A DNA stretch of 64,000 nucleotides from Aquatica leii. Its lineage: Eukaryota > Arthropoda > Insecta > Coleoptera > Lampyridae. The notes under the pieces were generated by a model that saw only the letters and a list, made by a program, of their open reading frames with translations, ran no database searches and was not told the origin of the DNA. Position 1 is the stretch's first letter. Each line of letters begins with the position of its first letter. Position numbers and translations under genes: made by a program. Positions 11,346-22,439 of the stretch are shown piece after piece. Where the stretch lies: positions 10,406,937 to 10,470,936 of the forward strand of contig CM069436.1 in assembly GCA_035610365.1 (NCBI GenBank). Reading direction: 5' to 3'.

Positions 11346-11569
11346 TTAATTTTTATTTATTAATTATAAGTATATTAAAAATTTTAAGGTTTATATTTTA
11401 CTATTAAGTTGATAATTTTAAAGGCCTGATGATGATTGTTAAGTTGAAGCATGTAGCCGCAAATAATTAATAAATAAAAAAGAATTATATGGGAAATGCA
11501 TTAAATTATGTACAATTGCATTGTCCCTGGAGCCTAGTACATAAATCGAGTTGAATAACGTAAAGTTCT
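11346..11569 (+). other. Penelope 3' flank with CTGATGA motif, then junction to the pogo remnant
   Basis: Behind the Penelope stop codon lies AAAGGCCTGATGATG at about 11421-11435, followed by GAAGCATGTAGCCGC. This resembles the decayed CTGATGA...GAAAC pattern often found in Penelope terminal repeats. The canonical GAAA box is not intact here, so no ribozyme is claimed. The rest runs into the pogo catalytic fragment. Confidence 0.35.
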
Positions 11570-12126
11570 AAGGTGTTTTAAAGATAATGCGAGACGCGGA
11601 AGAGATCATTTTGACTTCCTTATTATAGACAATCATGATTCGCACATCAGCACCAAGGGTATTAATTTTTGTTGACATCACGATTCTTACGTTACCACCT
11701 CACACAAACAAACCGTCGCTAACTATTAGATCGTTGTGTGTTTAAACCATTCAAAAAATATTATAACGAAGCAGTGCACATAAGGATGATAAACCACCTA
11801 AATAACATTTTTCAATAACACCAATGTTTTTGATCTTAGATCGTCCAATACCTGTTTCTGCTCTACTTATAGAAGCAGAAGGCATGTCAGCTGATACTAA
11901 AACTGCTTCAACTTCTTATACCCAAACAATCCTGGTAAAGACTTTCTACTCTACTCCCTCAATGTCAACTGCCAATTTTTTTTGTCGACATCTATTTCCG
12001 AAAACTAAACCAAGAAAGGAAAGTAAAAGAGGAGGTCGAAAACGAGAAAAATCTACAAACTTAGAAGATGCTTCTGAAGATAATTTTATAGTTGTCAAAA
12101 GTTTGTCAAAAAAGGCATGTTTTTAG
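11570..12126 (+). pseudogene. pogo/Tigger-type transposase, catalytic C-terminal fragment
   Basis: In one frame HFDFLIIDNHDSHISTKGI gives the DNHxSH catalytic block. The frame then shifts to ILTLPPHT and a decayed stretch equivalent to the QPLD/FxPFK region. From 11824 a 100-residue open stretch begins MFLILDRPIPVSALLIEA and contains a basic segment PRKESKRGGRKREKS, like the C-terminal linker of Tigger proteins. It probably belongs with the N-terminal fragment at 8341-8800, the Penelope cluster having inserted between them. Stops show that it is dead. Confidence 0.65.
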
Positions 12127-12902
12127 TGAATTAGGTGTCAAAAGTTGAATAAAATTACAAGACAGTTTTGAAGTGAAGTATTTGAAAAGACCGATCTATT
12201 TCAATCGGTTCCAGTGGCCATCAGAAAAATCATTTTTTGTTTCCAGTTGAGTTATTTTGATATTGCCAAGGGCATAGAAACATGCGCATAGTTCAAAAAC
12301 ATGTTATTTTAATACAGATCTTTCTGCATGATCTTTGCAATACGTATTTTTATATTATTAAATTAAGTTTTAGTTTATTTTAGTTTAGTTATGTTGCAAA
12401 CTAAATAAAATCATACAGTAGACACTAAAAAGTTTGTTGTACGGATTTATGAAAATTGTATTATTTACTTTTTCTAACATCCGTTAAAATCATCAAATTT
12501 CTATAATTTAAATATAAGTTAAATCACAGTTTAAAGCGTAAAATTTAATTTAACAGAATTTAATTATTTCAATTTTTAAGTGTAATTAAACTAAAAACAT
12601 TTAATAAACTCATTAAATTAATCACAAATTAAAATAAATATAACATTAATTTTGTTGTATATATAAATAGATCAATATATATTTTTTTTTGCATTTAAAA
12701 ATTGAATTGATTCTAATAGGTACTTTTAGTTTGAATAAAACACTATTTACGTCAAAAGCAAAAATTATATATAGAAAACACTACAGTTTACAAACTTTTA
12801 AATTCATTTTAGATGTCAATTTTACCTTTATTATTAAAATTTTTAAATTGTTTTTTGATTAAAAGTAATTATTATAATTCTGTGTATGTATAAAACGCTA
12901 TA
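12127..12902. other. AT-rich DNA, no gene seen
   Basis: No gene, RNA or transposon motif that I can support, apart from a short GC-normal flank just after the pogo remnant. Confidence 0.5.
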
Positions 12903-13594
12903 CAAGGCGATTCAGAATATCTAAGAAGTACAATAACTATAAATAATAGTCATAAACTAAAAACGATTGTTTAAATAAACATATCTTAACATGCACAGAT
13001 AGAAAGTTATTAGGTTTTTAAAGTTAGAAAAAAATAACTTTTTTTATCAATATAACTTTTAAACTAGTTAAATGTAATCGATTATTTTTTGTAGTTGTTA
13101 ATGGGTGCTTAAAAACAAAAAAACTGTAAAAATTTAATAAAAATTAAACAAGCAGAAGATGGATTTTTAGAGTACCTCCACTGTTAAATTCTCCAGAATT
13201 TTTTCATCTTGAAGTTTTTTTTTCATTTAAAAATTGTGTTTGATAGATTTTATTCGTTAACTTTTTTGTCTCTTATAAAGTTTTGAGTTCGTTTTTTGAA
13301 AGATTTGGATTTTCTGAATCTTTCCTTAAGCCGTTGAAACATTTTTCCAAAAGAAAAATTGTAAAAATGGTTGCTTTATGCAATCTTTATGCTTACCTAT
13401 TTATTAACAACTACAAAAAAAGTAAATTACATTTAATTAGTTTAAAAGTTATTAATAAAAAAAAAATTCCAACTTTGAAAACCTAATATTTTTTTATCTG
13501 TGCATCTTAGGATATAAATTTATTTAAACAATCGTTTTTATTTTAAACCTATTATTTATAGTTATCGTACTTTCCGTATAGTTTAACTCACCCT
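12903..13594. mobile_element. MITE-like element with long terminal inverted repeats
   Basis: The ends are inverted copies over about 80-100 bp. The left arm runs AAGGCGATTCAGAATAT..., then GTACAATAACTATAAATAAT, AAAACGATTGTTTAAATAAA and ATGCACAGATA. The right arm, read in reverse, is GGGTGAGTTAAACTATAC..., GTACGATAACTATAAATAAT and so on. TATA borders both sides, suggesting a TA target duplication and a Tc1/mariner-type parent. The element is about 690 bp. The 67-codon open stretch inside it (13283-13486) has no recognisable motif and is probably chance. Confidence 0.7.
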
Positions 13595-15044
13595 ATATAC
13601 TTTTTAAAATTTTAAAATACATTTTCAAAAAAAAAAATAATAAGGAACAAGTGACTGTTTTTTGAATTTTTTACGTAACAATGCAGCACACTGTAAAAAG
13701 AGTCGTATACTAGTGTACAATAAAATTAATGGGTTCAACGTATTAAGAAGATTTTGCATTAATTCTTATTTATTTAAAAATTTAGTTAATAAATGTGATA
13801 TTAATAAAATGTGAAAAAAAAATAATCGTATAAGAAAATTTATAGCACTTACCAACTCAATGCAGATCACTCAATCAAAGCTTCTGAAAACAATATCATA
13901 TTTTATTAAATATTAATCATTAGTAAAAGTGTATTCATATTATTTTAGAAAATAACAAAATAATATTTGTTGTGATTAATTGGTACTAGTTCTAAAATAT
14001 AAATCAACGTTATAATACAGTCACAATAACAAACAAAGTTATGCTATTATCAACGACAAAAACACTAAACTAATGTTAAGAAATTAATTTATTTATATGA
14101 TTGTTTACTTTTTTAAGTGTAAATTGTAATTTGTTAAGTACATATTTAGTACGTTTGCACTTAAATCATTTAGGTCGATTTTGTTGTCAAACGTTTTGAG
14201 TTCATCTTATAATTTATTATTTCGAACAGTCATTTAATATTAAGTTTTAAAGGTTAAGATTGAAATAGAATTTTTTGTTTTTGATATTTTTGTTTTTGTT
14301 AACGTTGGATATCTTGTTGTGAGAAACCTTATCAAGCCCACACGTAATGTGTTTTGATTTAATTTGGCATCTTTTTCTTCACGTCGTATAGTACTGTTTT
14401 CTCTCGCGAAGATTTACGTTAAAGTTTTTAATTAAAGTGGTGAATTATTTATATTAATAATTTTCGTTTTACGAGAAGAGAGTTCGTAAACTTAGCAAGT
14501 ACCGTCAACATCAAAATGTAGTTTCGGTAGGTCAAAATTAACAGTTAAAAAAATTGCACGTTAAAGTAATGAGGTGGAGCGTAGTAAATTTTTTGTTTTA
14601 TGGTGGAAATAATTTCTTATTTGGTATAATTTACGGCCTTTGCGATTCATTTGTTCCAGAGTTTGTTACTTAATCGCAAGCAGCAATACCTATTTTATAT
14701 TACTTTTAATTGAGTAATTTTTGTTTCACCAGTTTTTACATATAACAAATAAACGCCAATACAACAAATAAATTAGTTTTGTAACATTGGTTATCGTATA
14801 ATACCGAAAAATGTCTTAAAAGTCCTATACATGCCAAAAACCAATTAGGAAAGTGTCAAAAACAAATTTAAAAATTTTAGAAAGCACAATTTGTAAGAAG
14901 CACAACTGACTGGAATAGATTTTGTAGATGAAAAAACACAACAACTAAAGCCAGAATAAATTGAAACTGACGAAAGTCTAAGTAACAATTCCCATTTAAA
15001 GTTTTTAAAAATAAGTTTAGTAATTCAATTTTTTACAATACTTT
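13595..15044. other. AT-rich DNA, no gene seen
   Basis: No supported feature. A slightly less AT-rich patch at about 14310-14660 has no open frame of note on either strand. Confidence 0.5.
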
Positions 15045-15495
15045 CCCAAACATTAATTTTTTGAGCATGCTGTTTGTGACGAATTTGTGTCCAACGAGAA
15101 TTTTCAGTTGCCTAGTATCTGCAGTTTTGTAATCGGAAAAAATATCTTTTGGGTGAAATCTAAACTTTGATTATTAATCTCAATTATCTGCTCATCGTCT
15201 TCTAATAGTTCTTGTATTTGTTGAACCTTATAAGAATAATATTTGCTTTTTCGGAGTATTTGTGACACATCTCGGTAACAAATTACAAGTGATTATTTAC
15301 AGTTTCTATTCAAACGTCTAGTTGAGAATCTTTTGATATGTTTTTGATATTTTTTTAGTTAAATCTCTAACGTGGTTGGGCTCAGTAAATTTCAATTCAA
15401 TTTTGAGGAATGTCGATCAAAATTAATTGCGTTAAATAAATTAAATGTTTCTTGTTGAGTACGCGGTTTTGTCTCTAAAACCAATCATCATAAGT
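15045..15495 (-). pseudogene. mariner/IS630-type transposase, N-terminal half
   Basis: Minus-strand pieces in order: MMIGFRDKT, with an adjacent frame giving the helix-turn-helix block TRQQETFNLFNA-like; then SKYYSYKVQQIQELLEDDE, matching the family pattern (S)YKxQxxQELxxDD; then a decayed stretch ending in QKINVWES, the equivalent of QKVNVWAGI. This insect family has relatives here at 28240, 32690 and 45655. Frameshifts and stops break it, and the catalytic half after INVW is missing. Confidence 0.55.
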
Positions 15496-15563
15496 ACTTC
15501 AATACGTTATTCAGATAAATGGGATTTTTAAAATGAAACGTAAACTTGTTAAAATGACTTTTA

Positions 15564-15833
15564 TCTAATTTGTTTGGAGGAATAAAATTACAGCCGTTGG
15601 TTGGGAATTTTTTTAATTAATTTATGATGATCACGTTGAATTTACTTTTCGCGCTACTAGTGTTTTTTCAAAATTCAAATTGATCAATAATTAATGATTA
15701 AATATAATGAAGAGAATTTTAAAAAAAAATGAGTTTTGAAAAAGCACTAGTAATGCGAAACGTATTCATCATAAATTAATTAAGAAAAAATTTTAACCAA
15801 TGACTGTAAGTTAATTCCTCCAAACAAATTATA
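15564..15833. repeat. Foldback inverted repeat
   Basis: Two arms of about 115-125 bp are inverted copies around a short spacer near 15700. Landmarks are AATTTGTTTGGAGGAAT, TTACAGnCnTTGGTT, TTAATTAATTTATGATGA and CTACTAGTGnTTTTTCAAAA. Folded, it would form one long imperfect hairpin. It lies about 70 bp from the mariner fragment and may be a non-autonomous relative, but I see no clear target duplication. Confidence 0.7.
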
Positions 15834-17589
15834 AAAAATATATTAACCAACAACATTTACTATTTTAATTAGTTAAAATGACTGTTTAATTTTTATTGCC
15901 ACAAAATACCACATCTAAATAATCGTGTAGTTGGCAAAATAAAAATCGATTAAATCAAAGTAGAGAAATTTGTCAAAGAAAAAAATTGGCATAGCAGGTT
16001 GGTTTTGTTGACTTTTAAAAATATGTTTAAGGTGTATTTGTTCAATTTAAACATTTTATTTAATTACTTGTGTGTATGTTTTAAAATTTGACATTTCAAA
16101 TGTCACTATTCCTAAAACCATTGATTTTAGACTCACTTTGTTTATAATTTTCTTATATCAAAAAATTCCCAACTAAAAATACTAATCGACGCGTTCGAGC
16201 GTTTTTCTACAAAATAATTTTAAAGGAATTTGTTCCTTTCATCATTTATAATCGTAGAATGCTTGTAGCATTTGAATAAGCTTATCTGTAAAAGTAGTAT
16301 AACGTTTGTAAAAAAATTGTTTGATAAATTCTTTCAATGTTATCTCCTAAAACATTTATAAACAAAAAATTTTTTTATTAATGTGCATAATGTGTAAAAA
16401 CACAAAATAACAGGAAAATTTAGTAATAAATATTTTGGTATATAATGTGTTGACGTAAAAAAAAATTTACCAACAATTTGTTCTATAAGAAAACGGCCCA
16501 AATAGTTACATTATACCCTTTTCTGTAATAATAATTCAAAAGTGTTTATAACGGTAACTAAAATGTTTAAAAAATGATTTTTATTACTAATAATTTTACT
16601 CATAATTATTAATATTTTATTAATGATTTCAAGCCGTTACAATAAAGAAAAACATAATACAATAAAAAAAATAACTCAAGCTTTTGCTTTAGAAATAAAC
16701 ACAAACAATGCGAAATGGCTAACAATTTAAATTTATCTTTTTCTCTACGGTGCTATTAGTACTGTTAAAAATTACGATATGCAACGACTTGTAATTTAAG
16801 TTAATAGCATTTTTTTATTATTTGGATACTTGTTAGTTTACCTACTAATTGAAGAATTAAAATTATTCCTAACATTGGGGATGTATATAAACCGCTTAAG
16901 TTGTGTATCAGCACAAAGAAAATTAAAGATTACCTTTTTAAATATCGTCTAAAAGCCATTTCGTCAATCGAACCACTGCACACAAGTAGGAATTCAATTT
17001 ATTGTTAACGCGACGAACACCGATAGTAAACTGACAATTTAAATTTTGATAAGAAAATACCATCTGTGTCTAACGATTTGCTTATCTACTATATTCAACG
17101 TGTTTAAGTTAAAAAAAGAGATAACATTGTACAAGTCATTGCTCGATGGCCACTATAACATTTTCATATTTTTATAAACAAATACAAATAATATTAAGTA
17201 AAGCAGTAATGGCATTCAAAATCATTATTTAAAACATTTGGTTATAGCAATTCCTAAAATTTACTAACATTTGGTTTAAAATTTCTAAAAACAACTTAAT
17301 TAAATTGAATATAACAAATTTAACAACAATCAAAATTTACTAAAAACATTTTTTTTAATTTGATGTTTACCTTAATAAACGTCAATATTTACAAGAAAAT
17401 GACAAAATATATTAACAAATACAAATATATAAAACAAACCAGAAACAAGAATATCAAATTACTTTAAAATATTTAGTCAATTGTTCCAGAATGATTCGAA
17501 ACGCTATTATAATTGTTGTAAAACTTAAACGTAACTGGTTAAAAAAATACTGACAAGTCTTTAATTAATTTAATAGGGTTAAGGTTCTC
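15834..17589. other. AT-rich DNA, no gene seen
   Basis: No supported gene or repeat structure on either strand. Confidence 0.5.
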
Positions 17590-17660
17590 TCACGCCCTGA
17601 TGAAGCCCTTTACTAAAGTGGGCGAAACGTTGTCAACTTCGGTTACAACAGTGACACGGT
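17590..17660 (+). ncRNA. Hammerhead-ribozyme-like remnant of a Penelope-type repeat (candidate)
   Basis: CTGATGA at 17597-17603 is followed by a stem GCCC (17605-17608) and GGGC (17620-17623), then GAAA at 17624-17627 and a second stem GTTGT (17629-17633) and ACAAC (17645-17649). This is the hammerhead core order. After the second stem the sequence is AGTG rather than the required GUH cleavage triplet, and the first stem is weak, so it is probably inactive or a lookalike. Penelope elements are known to carry such motifs. No Penelope coding sequence lies beside it. Confidence 0.35.
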
Positions 17661-17954
17661 TCAAACCCGAAAGACGTTCTCATCTTTAATTAATTATGTA
17701 ATAATAATTGTATAAAAATTCTAAAAAATACAAAATTAAAATTATTAATTAATAAAACGACAATGTTTACAAATCATGTATAACTAGTTAATTTTGTGTA
17801 CTCGGAAAGTGATCACGATAGTCGCTTACAATGGATAATAATAAAACGCTTTTGTTCTTTATCTTTTGTTAAATTTGTTATAAGCGAACATTAATTTACT
17901 TTATTGAGATTTGTTCTGAATTAATCAAACATAGTTCACAAAAACTACTAAGCA

Positions 17955-18825
17955 TGTTTCAAAGCAGGCAGGTTTTTGAGCTGGACGATTCGCTGTGGAC
18001 AATGCTTTCACCATTAAAATAGTTTTAGAGAAGAGAATGCAACGTAACAGAGAAACCCACGTAGCATTTATAGATCTAGAGAAAACATATGACAGCTTAC
18101 CTATTTCAAGACTATGAAATAAGATTTTGAAACACTTGGAGACAAATCAAATTTTGATTTGGGCTACACAAAACTGTAACTTCACAAGAATTAAAATAGG
18201 AAATCAAATTTTTTACACTACAAAAAAACTAAAACAAGACTGTTTGTTATCTCGTACACTTTTTAGAATCTATTTCGATAACACTCTTAGGAAATAGGTA
18301 AAAAATGCAAAATCCTCAGCTTAAGTATAGCAAATAGCATATTATTTACTTTATTCTTTGTTGGTGAGCAGGTAGTCATTGCTAAAACAAAGAAGATTTT
18401 AATTACATGATCAAAAAACTCAAAGAAGAGTACCAAACAGCGCGTCGTTAGTGAATCTTGCAAAATGCGAATACCCGATAGTAGACCATAAAGAAGTAAA
18501 CAATTGAAAGTTTGAACTGGTATAATAAAATAAGTAAAATGTAGTAAATATCTTACAATAATAATCAGTAAAAAAAACATTAGTGAACAGGAAATACAAG
18601 GAAGAATCAAAGTGCCACAAAGAAGCTCAAAAGAATCAAGAATGATGACATCCAAATACAAATGCAAATAGATAAAGATATCAACAAATACATAGAAAAA
18701 AAAACAATTAACTTGATTTGGGCATGTAAAAAGAATAAATCATGACAGGTGGCCCAGGAAAGTCCTAGAATAAACACCATTTTAAAAAAAAGTCGGCCAA
18801 AAAGAACAGACAAAACGACATTGAA
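17955..18825 (+). pseudogene. LINE reverse transcriptase fragment, cut by piggyBac
   Basis: Readable pieces: CADNAFTIKIVLEKRMQRNR-like start, then ETHVAFIDLEKTYDSLP, the first catalytic Asp block of non-LTR reverse transcriptases; IWATQNCNFTRIKIGNQIF; KQDCLLSRTLFRIYFDN; a decayed GEQVVIAKTKK where FADDxxxIA is expected; and the C-terminal block LTWFGHVKRINHDRWPRK, followed by KVGQKEQ where GRPK is usual. Several stops and shifts are present. The sequence stops at 18825, where the piggyBac terminus begins, so the LINE was already there when piggyBac copy 1 landed. Minus-strand open frames over 18287-18840 are antisense shadows. Confidence 0.8.
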
Positions 18826-20400
18826 CCTTCCGATTACCATTGGGGTCTTTTTTGACCCCAGACGTGTTGTTTTTGTTGTCTTTTCTTAAGTTTTTTTACA
18901 ACTGTCCCAATATTTTTTTAGCTGAGTTTCTTTCAACAATGTTTAATAATATATAACAAATTTTTCAATTGTTATTTGTTTTGCGACGTAAAAAAAAATT
19001 GTCGTTAGGGTCATATTTGAAGGACCGACGTTCTAAAAAGTAATTCTAATATTTTGTCTGCATTCATCATCTAATCTGCTTGTTTCAACGTGTTATTCGT
19101 CTGAATCATAATTACTACCATTCCGTCTTTAGTCATTACATTCAGTGAGTTTGTTCGAATCAGTTGAAACGTGTGTCTGCTGTGTTATTACATTTGATTG
19201 AAAATAGTTGTTGAATTATGGCTAGAAAATATTTGTCTCAGCGTGAAGTGGAAGAAATAGCTAGCAATATTAATTTACTGAATGAAATTGAAGATGAAAT
19301 TTTATCTGACAATAGTGATGCTGAATTTGTAAGTGTACCTGATGTAAACCCGATTGAAAGTTCGGAAGACGATGACAATGATGATAATTCGCCCAATGAT
19401 AAAGATATACTGGTGGGTAAAGATGGTTCCATAGGGAAAAATGATAAGCCTCATTTTAGGATTAACAAAATTCAGTGAACATATTTCAACATGCTTAGAT
19501 GCTTTCCATTTATTTATCTCGGAAAGCATTAAGGACATAATACTTAGAGAAACAAACATTCGAGCTAGAAGAATTGTAGGCGATACGTGGAAGCCAGTAG
19601 ATGCGGATGAGTTACATGCATTTTTTGAATTACTGAATCTAGTTGGTGATTTGAAAGCATGCCAAAAACCAATATTGGAGCTGTGGAGTACGAAATACAT
19701 GCCTCTCCATAGACCATTTTTTTGTGCTACAAAGTCTCGTAATCGAATGAGAGACCTTTTGAAATACATTCGATTTGACGATATGGACACCCGAGAAGAA
19801 CGACAGGCAACAAATAAATTAGCAGCTATTTGTAACATTCACAATATTCTCGCTGCAAATTGCAAAAAATCGAATAACCCTAATGCTGAAGTATGTATTG
19901 ATGAACAACTTGTTCCTTTTTGTTGAAAATGTCCCTTTCGAGTGTATATGAAGCTAGATAAATACGGAATTAAAATCTGGGCTACGATGTTAGTAACAGA
20001 TATTGCTGGAATTTCTAAATATATACTGGAATGGTAGACAACGCTCCAGAACATGAACAAGGTAGAACACAATTTTATCGTTTTATGCACGAGTATAAAA
20101 TTTCATTTCTAGGGAAGCGGGTAGTTTTGGATTTGGTTGAGTGTTTGAGAGAGGGTTATGGTATTACCACAGATAATTGATTTACGTTTATGTCTTTGGC
20201 AAAGGAGTTACTGCAGCAATCCAAAACCTTGACCGAAACAATTCGTAAAACACGTAGAGAAATACCAAAAGAATTTTTGCCAAAAAGAAATCGAGCAGAA
20301 TACTCAAGCAAAATTCTATATGGAGAAGACACAATTTTAGTATCTTACGTACCTAAAAAATATAGAAGCGCCAAAAAGAGGAAAAAACTTTAGTTGCTTG
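18826..20400 (+). mobile_element. piggyBac-like element copy 1 (right end lost)
   Basis: The left terminus CCTTCCGATTACCATTGGGG is the same as in copy 2 (35230). The preceding bases are TTGAA where copy 2 has TTAA, so the target site seems mutated. The leader up to the start codon is nearly identical to that of copy 2. After about 20393 the sequence no longer follows the family, and no matching right terminus is visible. Confidence 0.75.
19218..20393 (+). pseudogene. piggyBac-like transposase, copy 1
   Basis: A DDE transposase of the piggyBac superfamily (DDE_Tnp_1_7) in pieces. The first frame, 19218-19478, begins MARKYLSQREVEEIAS with an acidic N-terminus. A deletion of about 45 bp compared with copy 2 then shifts the frame. 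The second piece, 19441-19926, has the body GDTWKPVDADELHAF, RMRDLLKYIRFDD and the first catalytic region VCIDEQLVPF, then a stop where copy 2 reads RGK. The third piece, 20190-20393, contains MSLAKELLQQS, EIPKEFLPKRNRAEYSS and LVSYVPKK. The third catalytic Asp (ITTDN) is followed at once by a stop. The zinc-binding C-terminus is missing. Confidence 0.85.
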
Positions 20401-21044
20401 TTTTCACCTGACAACACTAAAGAAAAACAAATAAAACAAACAAGTTTTAATTTTAATTATGTATATTGAATTATGAAGTTATGCAACAACCTGTACAATT
20501 AAGTAACGACAATAGCAAAAATTATCTTTAAAAAATATAACGTAAACAAATATGAAGTGTATACAAATTGAAAAGTAAAACGCACAGCTAAACCTCAAGC
20601 GTGAATAATTTGAAAGATAATTAAAAAAACGTCAACTACTTGCGACAGCAATCGTAGAATTGATGGTCGTACGTACGATAAACACTAAAATATTTTTAAT
20701 AAAAAAAAAGATACTTGCACGTCTACAGTGCTGCTAGCGCTAGTGGGATATAAATCTCATCGTAAAATAGAAATTCAACTTTGTCTTAGCGATTCTTTTA
20801 AATTTGTTTATTGAGTTTTTATATGTTTTACACTATTAAAAAAACAGATGTTCTTAATTTAAAAAGTTCCACAAAAGACGTGGTTTTTTTAGTTTTTTTA
20901 GTCAAGAGGCAAAATGCGTGGACATCAACAAAAATTAAAAAAGGATTCCAATATTGCCAACCGAGTTTAAACTAAGCGAAATTTATACAAGGCAAAAAAC
21001 CATTAAAAGTGTTTTACCTAACAATGTATTCAATCATTGCTTGC
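20401..21044. other. AT-rich DNA, no gene seen
   Basis: No supported feature between the broken end of piggyBac copy 1 and the LINE endonuclease fragment. Confidence 0.5.
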
Positions 21045-21460
21045 TAGTGTTTTCCAAGTCATTTTGAGTTGGACTTTGTGGAGATAGAATGTGTTATTTA
21101 TTTGACGTTTATTTTGGGCACACAGGTCAATTAATGCTTTTCTATTACTATTATATCCATGTTCATTAAATCGTTGTTTTACTACTCTAACAACTTGATT
21201 ACCAATTCTTACATTAAAATCCCTTATTAAGAATACTTTGTCTTGTGCCGGTATTTATCTAACAAATTCTGTAGTTGTTTATAGAATTTTTTTACTTTCT
21301 TCATTGAGTTTGCTGTTGTCTGGCGCATACACGCTAATTATGTGTAAAAGATTCAATTTAAGCAATGTGTTCAGTAATCTATCATCATTGTATTTGACGT
21401 CGCTTATCTTTTGTTCTAACTTTTTATAAGCAAACCTACTTCGAATTAGGCTCTTTTAAG
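21045..21460 (-). pseudogene. LINE apurinic-type endonuclease fragment
   Basis: Minus-strand reading: IAYKKLEQKISDVKYN, LLHIISVYAPDNSKLNEES, then KVFLIRDFNVRIGNQVV, FNEHGYNSNRKALIDLC, and NNTFYLHKVQLKMTWKTLA before a stop. SVYAP, the RDFNVRIG block (GDFN in active enzymes), the NGxxLIDLC-like block and the TW motif are signatures of the APE-type nuclease that nicks target DNA for LINEs. GDFN reads RDFN here and frames are broken, so it is dead. It could be the same LINE family as 17955-18825 but lies on the opposite strand. Confidence 0.75.
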
Positions 21461-22439
21461 CTTACTTGGTTGCTTTAAATTAGTAGGTATGTAATTTTTA
21501 TATTTACTACTTTTCTTGTCTTTCTTTCTTTTAGCATTTGCCGATTCAGTGTTTATTTATTCTAATATTATTTTTTGGTTTTTGTTGTTTGAGGAAATAA
21601 TGTTCTAGCAGCTTATTTGTAATTTATTTAATTTCTAAATGCGTTTTTCTTTCGTGTTTTTGTTAATCATCTAAGGGTTTTTGATTAGTGCTTTGAAGAA
21701 GTTTAAGTTTTCCATCCAGCGGTGTTATCTTATTAAATGTGTCATTTTTTTAATGTCCATTATAAATTTAAAAAAAAATAATTTGCAAAAAACAACAGAT
21801 AAAACTATGTATTTGTCGCAAATCTCAGCATAACTTACTCTCATTAATGTTTGTTGTGCTATGATTCACTTTTGATGCTAGTGACATAAATTAATATTCA
21901 AAAATTAATCTTTATCATTTTTTTAAAGCGTTTATTTTTTATCTGTTTTGTATTCTGTGTAAATATGATGCAAAAACACTCTTTAGTTTGTGTAACAATT
22001 TATTTATCACAATCATAACTAGACATCGCATTGTCTTCAGATGCGTTATATCAAAATTTAAAAATTCAAACCGCATTCAAAAAAGTTTGTGAAAGCAGAG
22101 AATAATTTAAAATCGTCGACTAGTGACATACTAATTGACTAATTTTAATAATTATGTTTTTAAATAAAATACCTAATTTTTTATGTAAGTTTTTAAGAAG
22201 TTTTGGTTATTTCGTAAATTAAATATTTCAGTAAAAACATTTTAATTTTTTTAATTTGACGTTAAATTTTAATACTGTGTTATATGATTTATATAGTATC
22301 TAAAATTCAGTAACATTTGAAATTCAATTTAAACAAATTTTAAGTAAAACTAATTAAATAAAAAATTAATAAACTTTATACAAACGAGTTTAATTAAAAA
22401 TCTTAATCTACAAAAAATAATTAAATTGTTCTTAATAGA
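21461..22439. other. AT-rich DNA, no gene seen
   Basis: No supported gene. Similarity to the noncoding part beyond the LTR-like block of copy A was looked for and not seen. Confidence 0.45.

Noticed and set aside
13283-13486. 67-codon open frame inside the MITE
   Set aside because: No motif and typical of chance in AT-rich DNA; MITEs do not normally encode proteins.
17660-17675. GGTTCAAACCC as a tRNA or SINE B box
   Set aside because: No A box at the right distance and no cloverleaf; it lies just behind the hammerhead-like repeat.
18287-18840. Hydrophobic open frames on the minus strand
   Set aside because: Antisense shadows of the LINE reverse transcriptase on the plus strand; hydrophobicity comes from reading A-rich coding DNA backwards.
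19302-19838. 178-codon open frame on the minus strand
   Set aside because: Shadow of piggyBac transposase copy 1.
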